In this document: positions 36,715 through 49,141 of the stretch, in pieces
Position numbering within the stretch: the first letter of the stretch is position 1
Layout: each line of letters opens with the position of its first letter
Assembly (NCBI GenBank): GCA_950295325.1
Contig: OX485805.1
Coordinates: forward strand, 19,517,501-19,581,500
Source: Polytrichum commune
Taxonomy: Eukaryota; Streptophyta; Polytrichopsida; Polytrichales; Polytrichaceae
Length of the DNA: 64,000 nucleotides
Direction: 5' to 3'
The notes under the pieces: model-generated
The model's database searches: none
The model's input: the letters and a program-made list of their open reading frames with translations, nothing else
What the model was told of the DNA's origin: nothing
Position numbers and translations under genes: made by a program

Positions 36715-36723
36715 ATCGATCAA
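36715..36723. repeat. 9-bp target site duplication, right
   Basis: ATCGATCAA, identical to 25022-25030. Confidence 0.9.
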
Positions 36724-38817
36724 GCTATAATCTTGGTCGCCCTGCACAACCTGCAACAACAACAATCAAGGTAACATACAAGATAGTAGTTGATCTGGTT
36801 AGCTATTTCCTTTATACTCAAAGATCACGTCTCTAGACCAATTTCCAATTTACAACTCCACTTAAGAATAGGATAACTTATGCCTAGATCACATTGATAT
36901 TCCAAAGTTAATCCTATCCTAGACTTACTCTCAATAACCCTAACTTCTCAATTCCCTACAATCAACTGATCAGAAGCGATTTCTCATCACTTCAGTTGAT
37001 TGAGATCCCCTCTCTTAAATTCCATTCTTCTCAATTACAACACGCACAACCTACTTTAAATTTCAACTATAATCTTCTTACGGCTGAACTATTAGCTTCT
37101 ATGTGCTCTGCCTCACACAAGCTTCAACAATAGTCAATCATTTTGCACAATAGCCTAGCTCTTGGCCTCTCGGCTTCTTCTCAGCCTATCTCAGTTCACA
37201 CTACAGCCAATAGTTTCCTTCTCGGACTGACCCTTGACTGTTCGTATTCGCCCTTCTCACAAGTACACCTCCTTCTCAGGGTTACCCGACTATAGTTTTC
37301 ACCCTATTCAGTCTCTCTCTCTCTGCGCTCCAGGGTCTCTTCTCACAACACTCAACCGGCGATAGTTTCACTATATTCCTTTCTTAGGATATATAGTTCC
37401 GGAAGTTCCGCACGATAAGTGTTTATCTCTCAGAGCACTCACACTCCTGGATTGGACACTAACTCTCCCGAATACTCCTCTCCTATTCCTAAGCTCCCTC
37501 TACAGACTACTCAACAATGTTCCAGGGCTCCAACCAGAATATGGTTATACGAGGCTCAATTTCACTGTCCAATAGTTCTCTCTGACCTTTCCCTCTTTCT
37601 CGCCACTCCTCTGCTTTGTTGAATCTTTCTGTTCTTACGCACATCCTCATTTCTAAAATCACACTCTTATTGATCTCAGCACTGGCATTCATCCAATCAC
37701 ATTAACACTCTCTGATTATCTCCGTGCTCATTTGCTCAATTAACTTCCATTACTTACGCTCCGGCCATAGTTACACAATGGTCAGAGTCGTACGGTAATT
37801 CTCTTAGTCTCTGGAATATGAAATCACTCATCAACTCTTAAGCGTCTTTTAGGTTCCTAATCCATTTATCCGTTATGCTTTGCTCAATTCACTCTTCACC
37901 AATTCTCATTTCTCCACCGATTCAATGCACATTCCATTTCCTCTCTCTCTCAATCTCCACAGACTCGCTCTCGCAGTCGCTTACTGGGTGTCACAATTTG
38001 CTCTATGATACTCCTACATAATCAAATCCATACTCCAATTACTTCCTCTCACATAATCTCACTCCAAATCTCTCCACAGTAATTCTTTGTTACAAACATC
38101 GAAGATAGTTTTCCATACAGTCGATAGTTCGACCATTTCTCATCATCCTTTATAACTCAAAATGTAAGATAACAATAAACTTCAGCAGCACTTGGTGTCT
38201 CGCAATCACTGCAATGATCACTCAGTATGCTCAGAAGATAGTTTAACAATTTACCTCACCCAAATGCGGGCTGAGGGAGAGAAGCCTATGGTTTAACTAT
38301 TCGCTCAAAAGTATCAGAGAATGCCCCCATCCTCCCTCTTCGCCGGCCCTCTTAGCTTGGCGGGGAGGGAAGGAAGATGATAGTTACAGTAACCGCCTAG
38401 GGCCTCCTAAGGCCACGCTAATAGTTATAACTACTACCTAGCCTATAGTTTAACTATTTTCATCTAACTGGATGAACTTCATTCAGTTGCTCACTATTTG
38501 CTTATAGTTAAACTAAATGACCAAAAATTTGGCTCACACCATACCATTAAAATTGTCATTCATTTGGTTTTGATTAATAACACAAATCCTACGCCATTTA
38601 GAGTACCATTCAAAACACAACCAATACCACTTAGATACTAATTAAAGGGTTACCAACAAACATGGTGATTACAAAATATCCAAATTGAAATAGATAAGTT
38701 GTAAACACGGATAGAATAAACCAAGAAATATAATTAGTTGTGACAAGACATGAAATTTTGCACAACTACATACTCCAAAAAAACAAGGTTGCATTCAAGT
38801 ACAAGAAAGCTAAATAA
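36724..38817. other. CT-rich intergenic DNA, no gene seen
   Basis: Pyrimidine-rich on the plus strand with short TCTC runs. Open frames here look like chance. It is the right flank of the Mutator-like insertion. Confidence 0.5.
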
Positions 38818-39072
38818 TCACTATATTCGTTAATTTGAGACTTTCTCTTGTCTCAAATTAATATTTGGACCACAACAACATGGTCTAATGTTTGGGTCGT
38901 CCTACCTAAACCATCTTGATATGAATTCTTAATCGGGTTCTTCATATGAACACCCGCTTCAAAGTATTTGCATCTTACAACATTCTTCAATATCTGTGTG
39001 ATTTTATCCATGTTCTTATATTTGTAACTGTCTCAAAATGCCGAAAAAGTCCCAAATTAACGAATATAGTGA
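38818..39072. mobile_element. MITE, about 255 bp, holding a degraded palindrome
   Basis: TCACTATATTCGTTAATTTG at the left is mirrored by CAAATTAACGAATATAGTGA at the right. Inside, at 38890-38911, a motif resembling palindrome family 1 (GTTTGGGTCG, then a changed second arm) is present. One end of a related copy starts at 48602. Confidence 0.75.
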
Positions 39073-39847
39073 TAATATGGAAAATTAAAAACATTTACTT
39101 TAATTGTGTTCACCAACACATTCAACTATAGTCACATTCAAACTTTATAACAAACATTTCCAATGTGAAGGGTTAAGATACAACTATGCACCCTCCAATA
39201 TTATCAAGATGCATGGTCAACATCCTCTACAATGTCATGATAAAACCATGATAAATTGTGAGAGGTTTAGCATCAATGACGACGAATATCTAAAACTAGC
39301 TGATGGTATGAGGGGGCCAACCTTCAAAGTCTCCAACCACTCCACCTTTCGCCAAAAAATCCCACGACATTTTCCTCCATATCAACACGCTTGATTCAAA
39401 TTTGGACAAAAACTACACACTTCTTCATCCAAGTAGTCAAACCCATAATTATTTTATTAATCCTACTACACACTTTTAGGGGGATCCTATGTCTGTGACC
39501 TTTTTCCTTTTTTTTTGGTTACTAAAATGGAGGAATTATCCACCACCTTATTTTACACATAATCATGTAGGGAACATATTTCCAATGCTAAGGTAGATTT
39601 AATGAAATTATAAACGAATTAAATTGATCCTTTTTTTTTATCTCACATGGTTTTCTAAAATTCCAATAGTCACCTCCTTGAGAGTTGCTTTAGGATTATG
39701 GGCGGCCATGAAGTTCCATACATGGTTTGATTTTTTGGCTGAAGGTCTTATGGTTGTTTTGGATGCGGTTTAGGGTTTAGAGTTTCTATACGCAGCTTGT
39801 GATTGATTGTTCCTCTTATGTTGGGGTGACCTTATTGGAGTTTACAG

Positions 39848-40048
39848 ATGGCAACTCAAGTCAAGATGTGGATTATGGAGGGCGATTATGTTGTGCTGCA
39901 ATATTATAGCAAGTTGAAGGTTTTTGAGAAGGAAACGGACGCCTTGTTTATGGTTCGTTTGGAAGAGAAATCGGCATTGGAGTGGCCGTTTGAATTTTGG
40001 AACAATGACGATAATGTAGGATTTGGCAAAGATGTAGGGTTTGAATGA
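39848..40048 (+). CDS. Short open frame, unknown, doubtful
   Basis: 67 codons starting right after an acceptor-like TTTACAG (39841-39847). The protein (KMWIMEGDYVVLQYYSKLKV, then ALEWPFEFWNNDD) has natural-looking composition but no recognised family. It could be an exon of an unseen gene or a transposon scrap. No RNA evidence is available here. Confidence 0.25.
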   Translation: MATQVKMWIMEGDYVVLQYYSKLKVFEKETDALFMVRLEEKSALEWPFEFWNNDDNVGFGKDVGFE

Positions 40049-40239
40049 CATAGACAATGCCCGAATGCCTTCGCACGAGCTCTTTTGCACACCTTGACGT
40101 AATGGACCTCTATGCAATCCGTCTGCACGTCAAGTCCGGTTGGCTACAAGAATACTTTTTTTTTCATGGTGATAATTTGGTTGACAATGTGGGAGTATGG
40201 GTAAGCCCTACTCTTAGGTCTTGCCATCATCTCATCAGC

Positions 40240-41067
40240 TTCCACGCGTGCTTTGGGAATCCTTTGTGAAGCTTCAATTCGTGCTTGTACAATCCTCTCT
40301 TGAGCAAGAATGTTCATTTTAGCAATCTTAAGATTTTGTTGCGTCTAAGCTTCTAGTTTCACATCTTTAGTTGCTCCATACATCTTCCCAAATGATGAGA
40401 ATGCCTCTGCCATGTACCAAGATTCAACATCAATCCCTTTTCTTTTCCACCTTGTTCATTGACCACTAACATGTTCATTTGACATTGAAGTTGTGGATGG
40501 TTCACCCATACTTGGAGGAGCACTTGGCAGAGGAACATCAAACCCAACATGTTCGGATTCTTTCAATTCTTCCATCTCTTTATCAAACTTGATGCATAAT
40601 TCAAATCAACTGTAATTGGAGGTTGTGTTGGACCTTGCACATTAGAGGGTTCCCCAATATCCACAGCTCCAGGAATCCATGTTGTCTTCGGAGCATGTGC
40701 CTACATTTTGTCACATGCATCATAAAATTGCAAGGTCGTACCCGTCCTTGATTCCCATTTTTTTCTCCTTCCAATACTTTTTTAGTGTATCTATTTTGAA
40801 TTTCACATGCTCAAGAGTATAATCAAATGACACTCCACAATTAGATAGCCTTGTAATGTTATGGTCTAGAAGAGACTTCCACATCCTCGGAGTAAAGTTC
40901 GGAAAACTACCATAAGAGACATGTATTTCCTCACATTTCTCAAGCAAATCCCTCTCTATGTTATCAGGCCATTGTCCTGATATAAATATCCATTGTATGA
41001 GGCATCCACCCAAACATACTTTTATCTTGGCGGTTATTGATATCAAAGGGGGGGGGGGGGACCACAT
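40240..41067 (-). pseudogene. MYB/SANT-like DNA-binding protein remnant
   Basis: The minus frame gives FTPRMWKSLLDHNITRL, then LEHVKFKIDTLKKYWKEKK, the spacing of plant MYB/SANT-like (Myb_DNA-bind_3) proteins. After several stops, a second piece has a charged helical C-terminus (NILAQERIVQARIEASQRI). Such proteins occur as host genes and as partner proteins of Harbinger transposases. This copy has stops around 40560-40720 and is dead. The family call rests on pattern, not on an invariant motif. Confidence 0.5.
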
Positions 41068-42808
41068 TATGTTTTCTTCAATTGTTATCTTCAGTTGTTA
41101 TCTTCAGTTGTTTCTGTTGGACATCTAGTTTAAATAAATTAAATCATATTTTTGCTAATGCTTGCTAAAAATAATCTGTGTATATCTATTCTCAATTCAA
41201 ACATTGATATTTTATGTTTTAAAGTTCATATTGTCATGTCGTGTTCCTTAAATTAGGTTGCAACACTTACATTCTAGGCTTGAATCTATTTCTTGGCTTG
41301 AACACTTAGCATGGTCGGATTGGACTCATTCGTTGGATAATGAACATCTTTGTTGTTGATTCATGAAAGGTTAATTCTCTTCATTAAACTTTCCCCTCAA
41401 AATATTAGGACCTAAAATTGGGCCTCATCACATTACATGTGACAAGGTTGGGCCCGAAAAAGTTGATTAAGCTGGACCAAATTGAGGGCTTAATGCTTGA
41501 GAATTAGGCCGGTGCTCATGCCAATGCTCAGGCCAAACCCTAGGTTATGTATAAAATCACCGTTAGCATCCACCCAATCAAGGATGTCAAAAAGTGTTTG
41601 ACTTAACATATTTGGTATCCCCTCACCCATTGGGAACCTACGTGAATGAAGTCCCCAGGGGTTGGAGTATGGGTGGGGTCTAGGCATCCATCCCTTCGAC
41701 TAGGGCTAGACGATCACCTCTTTGAGTTGGGAGGGACCTACCACTCTTACTTGAGGTAAAAACGTAAGAAATTATAATATAGCATATAAATACTCTTTCA
41801 TGGACAATTTGACCCGTGAAATTAGCATTAGAGGTCTTAAATCAATTAGGGAAATTCACTTGACTTAAATTGACCACAAACTTGTGGAGGTCATGTTTTT
41901 ATTAGACCTCTTTTACCTCGGTGATAGTGGTTGGGCCCAACTCAAAGAGGTGGGCATCTAACCATGGCCCATCCCTTCATTATGACTCATGAATAACGAC
42001 AAATGTAGGTGAAATATGGCGGGGTAGGGGTTGCATGTGTTGAGTGGGATATGGTTTGTTAAATATTTAGTGGTGGCATGGAAGTCAAGTGGCTCACGTT
42101 CAGAGCCCTCCACATTCTGAAAGACAACCAAAAGTGTAGTTGTTTGATTACCTTTGTCAACTTCATGAGAACACATCCAACCCATTATTATCTAAAATCT
42201 AATGGTAAGCGATGAGCATGAAAATCCACTCTCATGATGTTGTGCACGTCTATATGTGGACCCCATCCAGGTGGACAGTCCCAAGTTCTTTCCCATCCAT
42301 CCTTGGGTTTTGCCTTCACTTCACTTCACTTCCCTTTGCTAATCGAAAAGTTAAAGTAGTCACTCACTGCACTATGTCTGATAACATCGAGCGAACATAT
42401 TACTTATTGCAAACTCTACATATTCTTTAGGGCGATTTCATGGACTTTACCTTAGGCTTCTATGAAAAATTATGCTTGCTCACAAAGTGGAAGGAATAGA
42501 GTTAGAGTATATACAGAAAATGGTGTAAATCACACATGAATGAAGGAAGAAATTCATCAGATTTTGTAACGTTTTCAATTATTCTCGAGGTATGTGGTTT
42601 TAATGTGGCCACATTCCCAATCAGATGCTTATATTTGAGTGTGATATGGCAAGGCCTTGTGGTTAAGAAAATGGTCATTCAAAAGACATGTGTCACAATG
42701 AGAATTGGATCATGTGTTCAAACACCATCACACATTCAAGGTTCAATAGTGAACACAATTGGGAGGGCCTTTGATCATTTAGGAGGTCTTCACCTTGTCC
42801 TCCTATTA
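41068..42808. other. Intergenic DNA with dispersed-repeat copies
   Basis: There is a G-tract at 41047-41060. GGGCCCAACTCAAAGAG (41934) also occurs at 23134. A copy of the 7-8 kb dispersed repeat lies at about 42650-42810. No gene is recognised. Confidence 0.45.
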
Positions 42809-43434
42809 TAGTAATCTCCCACTAAAGTACGCACTTTGAACTGGAGCCGTTGGTGCGCATCTAGTTGGTAGGTGCATACTTTACTCATCATTCTCTAGAC
42901 CCTCTAATTCGATGATTCGCAATGGGAAACATATGAAACTTGAGGACACCTACTTGACTGAAGCCCAATGATGTGAAATCATTGCAAAGTTGAGCAAGCC
43001 GAACACGCTGAGGAAGTAGGCGTATGAAGTTAGTGAAGGCGCCATTCAAAGAGTCTGGGACAATCGGGAGATCATATTGCAACGAAACCCAACCTATCGA
43101 GACATTTGTTGTATCTAAAAGTGCTACCAACTTCAAAGGCTTTGAAGCTCTACACAACATTGTCCTCGACATCGACGACTGATTGTTTTGCTCCGATGTT
43201 CAAACGGAATCTAGACAAATGTATGATGAACTATGACGATCGTTTGAGACGTTTTAGCGAAATGTTAACAAACTGACATTTAATGTCAAGCATAAAAAAT
43301 TCATGCATTCGCGGCAAATGACTCTGCATGACATGCTCAAACAATAAAGTATGAACTCTAATTTTTGTCCAAAAACTTGCCCACTTAACTGGGATGCGTA
43401 CTTAACGGGTGTGAACTTAAGCGAGAGATTTTTG
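42809..43434 (+). mobile_element. pogo-like element, internally deleted, copy 1
   Basis: The ends resemble CAGTAATCTCCCACTTAAGT and its inverse. Plus-strand frames with stops encode YLTEAQ, CEIIAKLSKPNTLRK and YEVSEGAIQRVWDNRE, a pogo/Tigger-type N-terminal helix-turn-helix. The DDE domain is missing, so it cannot move itself. Copy 2 lies 4.4 kb away in the opposite orientation. Confidence 0.65.
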
Positions 43435-44066
43435 TACTTTGTAATGTAAACTCCAATTTTGAGACTTTTTTTGTTCACAATTGCTAAGCGGGTGAGCCAA
43501 TTCCTAAACTGATTCAAATTATGGTAGAAAAGGTTTGTGTATATGGATGTGCCCTCAGTAGGGCCACATACTTGAAGATAGTGTGATCAACTAGTTAAGG
43601 GAATTATTATTATTATTATGAAGTTGTCAGCATCTCAAGCTGTATATGTAGTTGTCACACATTGTGGACCACATATTAGGTGTCTCAAGGCAAAGTTTTC
43701 TTCTTTCAAACGACTTGAGTTACATCATAACATTACACAATTCCTTGGCTGTGTTCTATGGGACCAAATATCACATGAGCATAGTTATCCTTTAATTTTG
43801 GGATTCCATGCTTAAAAAGAGCACTCATGCTGTATATTATGAACTTTTCGATCAAAATTTATAAATTATTAGATTTTTTTTAATCATAGCCTCTTTCTTC
43901 GGAAAGAGTTCATCATGTAGTTATTTAATAAATTTCTAATGTTCTAACATGAGGGCATGGGTGTTCAAAGTGTGGTCATTTTTTGTGAGTTGCTTCGAAA
44001 CGAGTAGGGTGTCATGACTCCCAATGTGAGAAGCGTTTTTTTAATCAAGAGAATCTTTTATTGGTT

Positions 44067-44361
44067 GTTGGTTCATTAACCGTATGAACTGTAGGGACAA
44101 AGTGCCACTTGTAGCCAAGCTTGATCATGCATGTGTATAGTTGTCCAAAGCAAGTAGGAAAAATGGCTTTGGTCACGTAAGTTGATCACTACAATAGTTA
44201 GATGCTTGGATTGGTTGACAGTTCATTTGGCCGTATAAATTGCAGGGACAAAGTGCCACTTGCAGCCAAACTTATATATGCATATGAATGATTGTCCAAA
44301 GCAAGTAGGAAACATGACTTTTGTCAAGTAAGTTGGTCACAACAATAGTTAGATGCTTGGG
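44067..44361. repeat. 147-bp tandem duplication
   Basis: GGGACAAAGTGCCACTTG...GTCCAAAGCAAGTAGGAAA...CAATAGTTAGATGCTTGG occurs twice in direct order, about 147 bp apart and about 80% alike. Non-coding. Confidence 0.8.
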
Positions 44362-44679
44362 ATATAGAAGACCTTTATGTGTACACATACAAGAAAACAA
44401 CTCTTTTTCAAGGGGATTTTGCACTTTGCACTACTACAGTCACAAGTTTGCACTTAAGCCATGTGACCGAGGAAACACTTTACCCTTTTCAAGGTGTGGA
44501 TCCTTTATTGTTGTCCTTTCGCATTTTTTGTTTTGGCATGGGAGATGGGTACTAGTGTCGATGAATGGAGAGGGAACCCAACAAACAATCCATGGGTGAT
44601 ACAATCCATGTGTTCATCGGGTTAAACCCATTGAATAACATTGATGCTTAAAGGCATCCTAAAATCAACAACACTTCTA

Positions 44680-45911
44680 AAGTATGCAGGTGTTATTTGG
44701 TTCATTTGTAAATCTAATACGTGTGTTTGAAAGGTGTGTGGTAAGGTTGCATTCTAAGAACATGCAACATAGAAGTATATGTTTTCAAAAAGATTGGACA
44801 ACATCTTCAAAATTTGTTAACTCCTACCTGTACACTTAATAGTCAACACAATTGAAGGGACCTACATATTCATTCAAGGAATCCACACATATGGACTTCT
44901 GATAACCATGAAGAAATAAGGGTAGGTGCTTTTTGTGGATGTTCCTTCATGGATTTGCTAATACGGTAGTAAACGTAAGTTGTAAATAGGATCACGAGAA
45001 GATAGAGAACAAGAAAAACTAAGCAAATGATACCCACATACCTCAGGGTTGATCATTCATAACATTTGTGTGTGACAAACTTGCATGGGCTATACCAAGT
45101 AACTCAAGGCCTAAGGCTATCATACCTTATTCATACCTCATTCACCTCAAATGGGGGCCTATATTTGACTGGTGTATGATTAGGTTAAGCTCTAAGAGTA
45201 ATGAGTTCATATGAGCTCCACAAATTATGAGGAAAATGGCTAATAACACTATGGATTTGAGTTTGAAAATGATCTCGCGCTTCAAATCCTACAAGTGGGC
45301 GCATAGCTGAATGTGTTTAGGTAAAGCTCGCTTACCTTAAGTAAGGTAGGTGTGCCTGATTTAATTACTCACTTTACTCGGACGCTTATATTTGAGTGGC
45401 ATGTAGTTGGGTGGGATCCAAGAACAAATACGAAAAGGACACGTGTTAAAAAAATTGGACTAGTACATGCTCAGAATGTGACATACATTTTACGTTCAAT
45501 ATTGAGCACGATTGGGAGAGCCTATGTGACTATTTTTTTGAGCACAAAAACCTTCAATTTGATAATTATGAAGATAATCATATGAGCTCTAGTAATTGAG
45601 AAAATATCGGCTACAATCTTGATTTGGATATGCTAACTATCTCGTACCAATCACGTGCTTCATTCATATCCTAGGAGAAGTGGGCTCGCGGAAAGAACTT
45701 AGCAACCCTTTAAGACCCATCTACCTGAAGGTAAACGGACCTTAAGTGGCTCGTTGTCTTAAATTGGACCCCTAGATTTGATTGCTATGTGGTTCAGTGA
45801 GTATCAAAGAGCAAACAGCGTAAAACCACATTTCTCAAAACAGATTGGACTACATCTCCAAATATTAACATCTACTCTACACTCGTCAGTGAACACGATT
45901 GTAAGCACCTC

Positions 45912-45930
<19 letters not shown>
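44680..45930. repeat. Copies of the dispersed repeat
   Basis: Segments with GGTGTTATTTGGTTCATTTG (44692), ATAGTCAACACAATTG (44840), GATACCCACATACCTCAGG (45029), ATTGAGCACGATTGGGAG (45500) and GTGAACACGATTG (45890) match the family seen at 7-8.6 kb in both orientations. Confidence 0.55.

Positions 45931-45946
<16 letters not shown>
45912..45946. repeat. (CTAT)n microsatellite
   Basis: About nine CTAT units in a row. Confidence 0.95.
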
Positions 45947-45947
<1 letters not shown>

Positions 45948-46321
45948 GTCAAGAAATCAACAACCACACACAACCGATCAGCGTCCGGCAAGAGCCTAAG
46001 ACTAATACAAATGCAGCCTATAAAATTTTGAAAGTGTAGGACAAAGAGCCTATGGACAATTTAAAAACATAGGATATCAACCTATGTGATAAAAAACATG
46101 TAGGAAATTTTGCCTACAATTTTTTTAAAAGAGAGGATTTTAGCCATTCATCCTTCTTCAAATTGGGAAATTAGTTGGCCTAAGTACATATCTTTAGGCT
46201 ATATCTTGCAGGAAGAGTAGAGGTTGAATCAGAAGATGGTGAGGACTTTCACCCTTAAACTCATTTGAATTTTAGCAACCTTTCATAACTTATAATCAAC
46301 TCTTTAAAAAAGAGTTGGTTA

Positions 46322-46378
46322 ATCCTTGGCCTTCAAACGTGGTGAAGGGCTTAGCCAGGTTCAATTCCTGCCAAGGAT
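46322..46378 (+). other. 57-base tRNA-like fold lacking a D arm
   Basis: ATCCTTGG pairs with CCAAGGAT (8 bp). GCCTTCA/TGAAGGGC forms an arm with a 7-base loop. CAGG-TTCAATT-CCTG is a T arm and includes a B box, GGTTCAATTCC. There is no room for a normal D arm. It is most likely a trimmed SINE head rather than a working tRNA. Confidence 0.4.
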
Positions 46379-46629
46379 ACCACTTAGTACTCAAATTTTG
46401 AATTTAAAGCCTACAACATTAAAAGATATGAAGGATTTTAACCTACTAAAAATCAGTTTTGAAGGCAATTGGCGGGTAACTTAAAAACTCAAAAGGTTTT
46501 CAACTTACAAAAATTTGATATTGTAGGATGCAACCTATGCCATGAGGGAAACAGCCTATGCCCTTTTAAAGAGGTAGGCAATTAACCTTAATAACTTCAA
46601 AAACTTTTCGGACGTTGCATCCAATAACC

Positions 46630-46800
46630 ACAACAGAATCAGGGGAGGTCCGATTTTCGATCCGGTTTTAGCATATGCCTCACCGTAGATTCAGTAATGC
46701 AACATAAACTCAGTTGTGTAAATCTACTGGGCAGAAGTTGGAGAACATGAAGAACAAGCGAAATAACACCGTGTACGTTAGACAGACATGAGGGACCCGA
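46630..46800. repeat. Inverted copy of the dispersed repeat
   Basis: AATGCAACATAAACTCAGTTGTG and TTGGAGAACATGAAGAAC parallel the block at 7920-8000. Confidence 0.55.
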
Positions 46801-47182
46801 TTTACAAGTTGACACCTCATGTGAGAAGTCGCATCGCCCCACAAGCCTTCGTTCTGGTCCCTACAGGGATGCCAACGGCAAAGTGCCGTAAGGTATCACA
46901 ATGGAGTGAGTACGTTATATTCCACTCCTTTTTCCAAACAGATGAGATGCAAAAGGGGGGCTCGGATGGAGATTCACAGCGTGGACCATGAATCTGAATC
47001 TGCTACTTTGGAAAACGTGCACGGAGATGCTCGAAAGTCGAGCTTCTGATGCCGTTTCTTGGCGTTCACGGGTGGGGACCCTCCTCCAGTTGGGATGGTT
47101 GGAACTAGTCCACTGTCATCTTGCAACCGTCTTGTTCTTGTTCTTGTGCATGGCATTCGAACCCCTGCCATGGAGGGAGGTG

Positions 47183-47812
47183 CAGTAATCTCCTGCTTAT
47201 GTACACACCCGTTTAAGTACGCATCCTGGTGAAGTGCGCAATTTTTTTGACGAAAACCAGGGTTCGTATTTTATTGTTTGAACATGTCATGGAGAGTCAT
47301 TTGTTGTGAATGCATGAATTTTTTACGCTTGACATTCAATGTCGATTCGTTAACGTTTCGTCGAAACGTTTCAAATGATTGTCGGAGTTCATCATACATG
47401 TATCCAACTTCGGTTTGAACATCGGAGCAAAGCAATCGGTCGTCGATGTCGAGGATAGTTTTGTGTGGAGCTTCAAAGCCCTTGATGAAGTTGGTAGCAC
47501 TTTCTGATTTAGCAAATGTCTTGATAGGCTAGATTTCGTAATCAATCATCTAGAGTTCTGGATGGCGCCTCCACTGACTTCATACTCCCGCCCCAACGCC
47601 CACTTGCTCAGCGTGTTCGGCTTGCTTAACTTGGCAATGATTTCACATCGTCGGGCTTCGGTCAAGCGAGTTGCCTCAAGTGTCATCCACTTCCTGTTGC
47701 GATTCATCGAATCAGAGGGTCTAAAAAGCAATATGAATGTTGTACGCACCTACCAACTAAGTGCGCACCAACGGCTCCGGTTCAAAGTGCGTACTTAAGT
47801 GGGAGATTACTG
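47183..47812 (-). mobile_element. pogo-like element, internally deleted, copy 2
   Basis: Starts CAGTAATCTCCTGCTTATGT and ends with the inverse of CAGTAATCTCCCACTTAAGT, with TA directly after the right end, as expected for this superfamily. The minus strand encodes LTEARRCEIIAKLSKPNTLS and GREYEVSGGAIQ, the same helix-turn-helix as copy 1. 630 bp; no DDE domain. Confidence 0.7.
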
Positions 47813-48601
47813 TAGTTTGTGGATTCACAAGAGGAATGTGGATAAAGATTAACATGGTAAGTTACAGAAACGATGAATAGAGAGAGAGCTTGCTTTGGGT
47901 GCCGATCCTTTCTCAGCTTCTGGTGGGTGTTGGGTCCCATCCTATATATATTTGGGATGCTGGAATCGGTCGACGTCAATCCTGCAACCGTCTCGATTTT
48001 GCCTGCGCTTGATGACGTTTGTTTATAGCAGAGGCGAATGTTCCTAATGAGGACCCCATCAGCGATCTCATAGGGAACCAAAAGTTTGATTAGGTTAGAA
48101 TCAATAGTGTCATGACAAACGTCTTGGTTTTGAGTGTTCAGGGAGGAGGGGTGAGTGGTTAAAGTGAGCGGTTATGGTAAACTCTAGACATTGGTAGTGT
48201 GGTCGGGTCAACTTTTGGCTACAAAACTTCTCAATGATTTTAATTTAGGAAATGAAATTACCAAACAATTTGCACTCTTCCTAGTTTCTATCTTCCTACA
48301 CTGGAAAAATCTGCACCGTCTTATACTTCTCTAGGTCTGGAGTAGAATCTCTTAGGTGATCTGGTATGGGCGCCTCCACTCTATGACCCCTAGCATGAGT
48401 TGCACATGAGGAATGTGGATCATGCTTAGGAAATAACATGGGTTTCTTTATAAGTTGACATTTTTTTAAATGCTTCATTCAACTTATGAGGTTTGTGTTG
48501 GTTTTTAAGCAATGGAAGTGTGGACTAACATTCTCATGTAAAAAAAAATCTTCGATTGACATGGAATCAACATAGGAGGTATTTTAATCCATCAAATTTT
48601 C

Positions 48602-49020
48602 ATAACACTATATTCGTTAAATTGAGACTTTTTGGGCATTTTGAGACATTCACAAAAATAAGAACAAGGATAAATGGAACACATATTGGAGAAAGTTGTA
48701 AGATGCGAACACTTTGAAGCGGGTGTTTAGAACAAGATCCCCATTAATAACTCATATTTGGGATTGTTTAGGGTGGGCAATCCAAACCTTAGGCCAAGTT
48801 GAAGGGGAAATCTTAAAACATTCATATTATCGCACAAAAACTTGTATGAATATGGTTTAGGTAGGGCAATCCAAGCCATAGATCATATTGAAGGGGAAAT
48901 ATGTGAACCAATATAATATAACATACAAAATATTCCAAACTCATATTTGTGATGGTTTAGGTAGGGCAATCCAAACCTTAGACCATATGGAAGGGGAAAT
49001 CATGTGACACTTATATTATT
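48602..49020. repeat. MITE-derived repeat with three palindrome-like cores
   Basis: Starts CACTATATTCGTTAAATTGA like the MITE at 38.8 kb. GTTTAGG...CCAAAC cores with inverted symmetry recur near 48778, 48855 and 48960, in a loose tandem order (GGTAGGGCAATCCAAACC). They resemble decayed forms of palindrome family 1. Confidence 0.5.
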
Positions 49021-49141
49021 GCAAAAAAAACATACAAAGTGTGGCATGTAAAATGCATAGCATGCTAACACCACACATCCATTGGATAGTGCGACCCAAA
49101 ATGTTCTTGCCTATGGCCCACAACCCTACGCCTACTATGGC

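Noticed and set aside
47130-47180. Second SINE on the minus strand (GGTTCGAATGCC B-box-like motif)
   Set aside because: A single box without an A box or tail; the pogo-like element cuts in directly beside it, so it cannot be supported.
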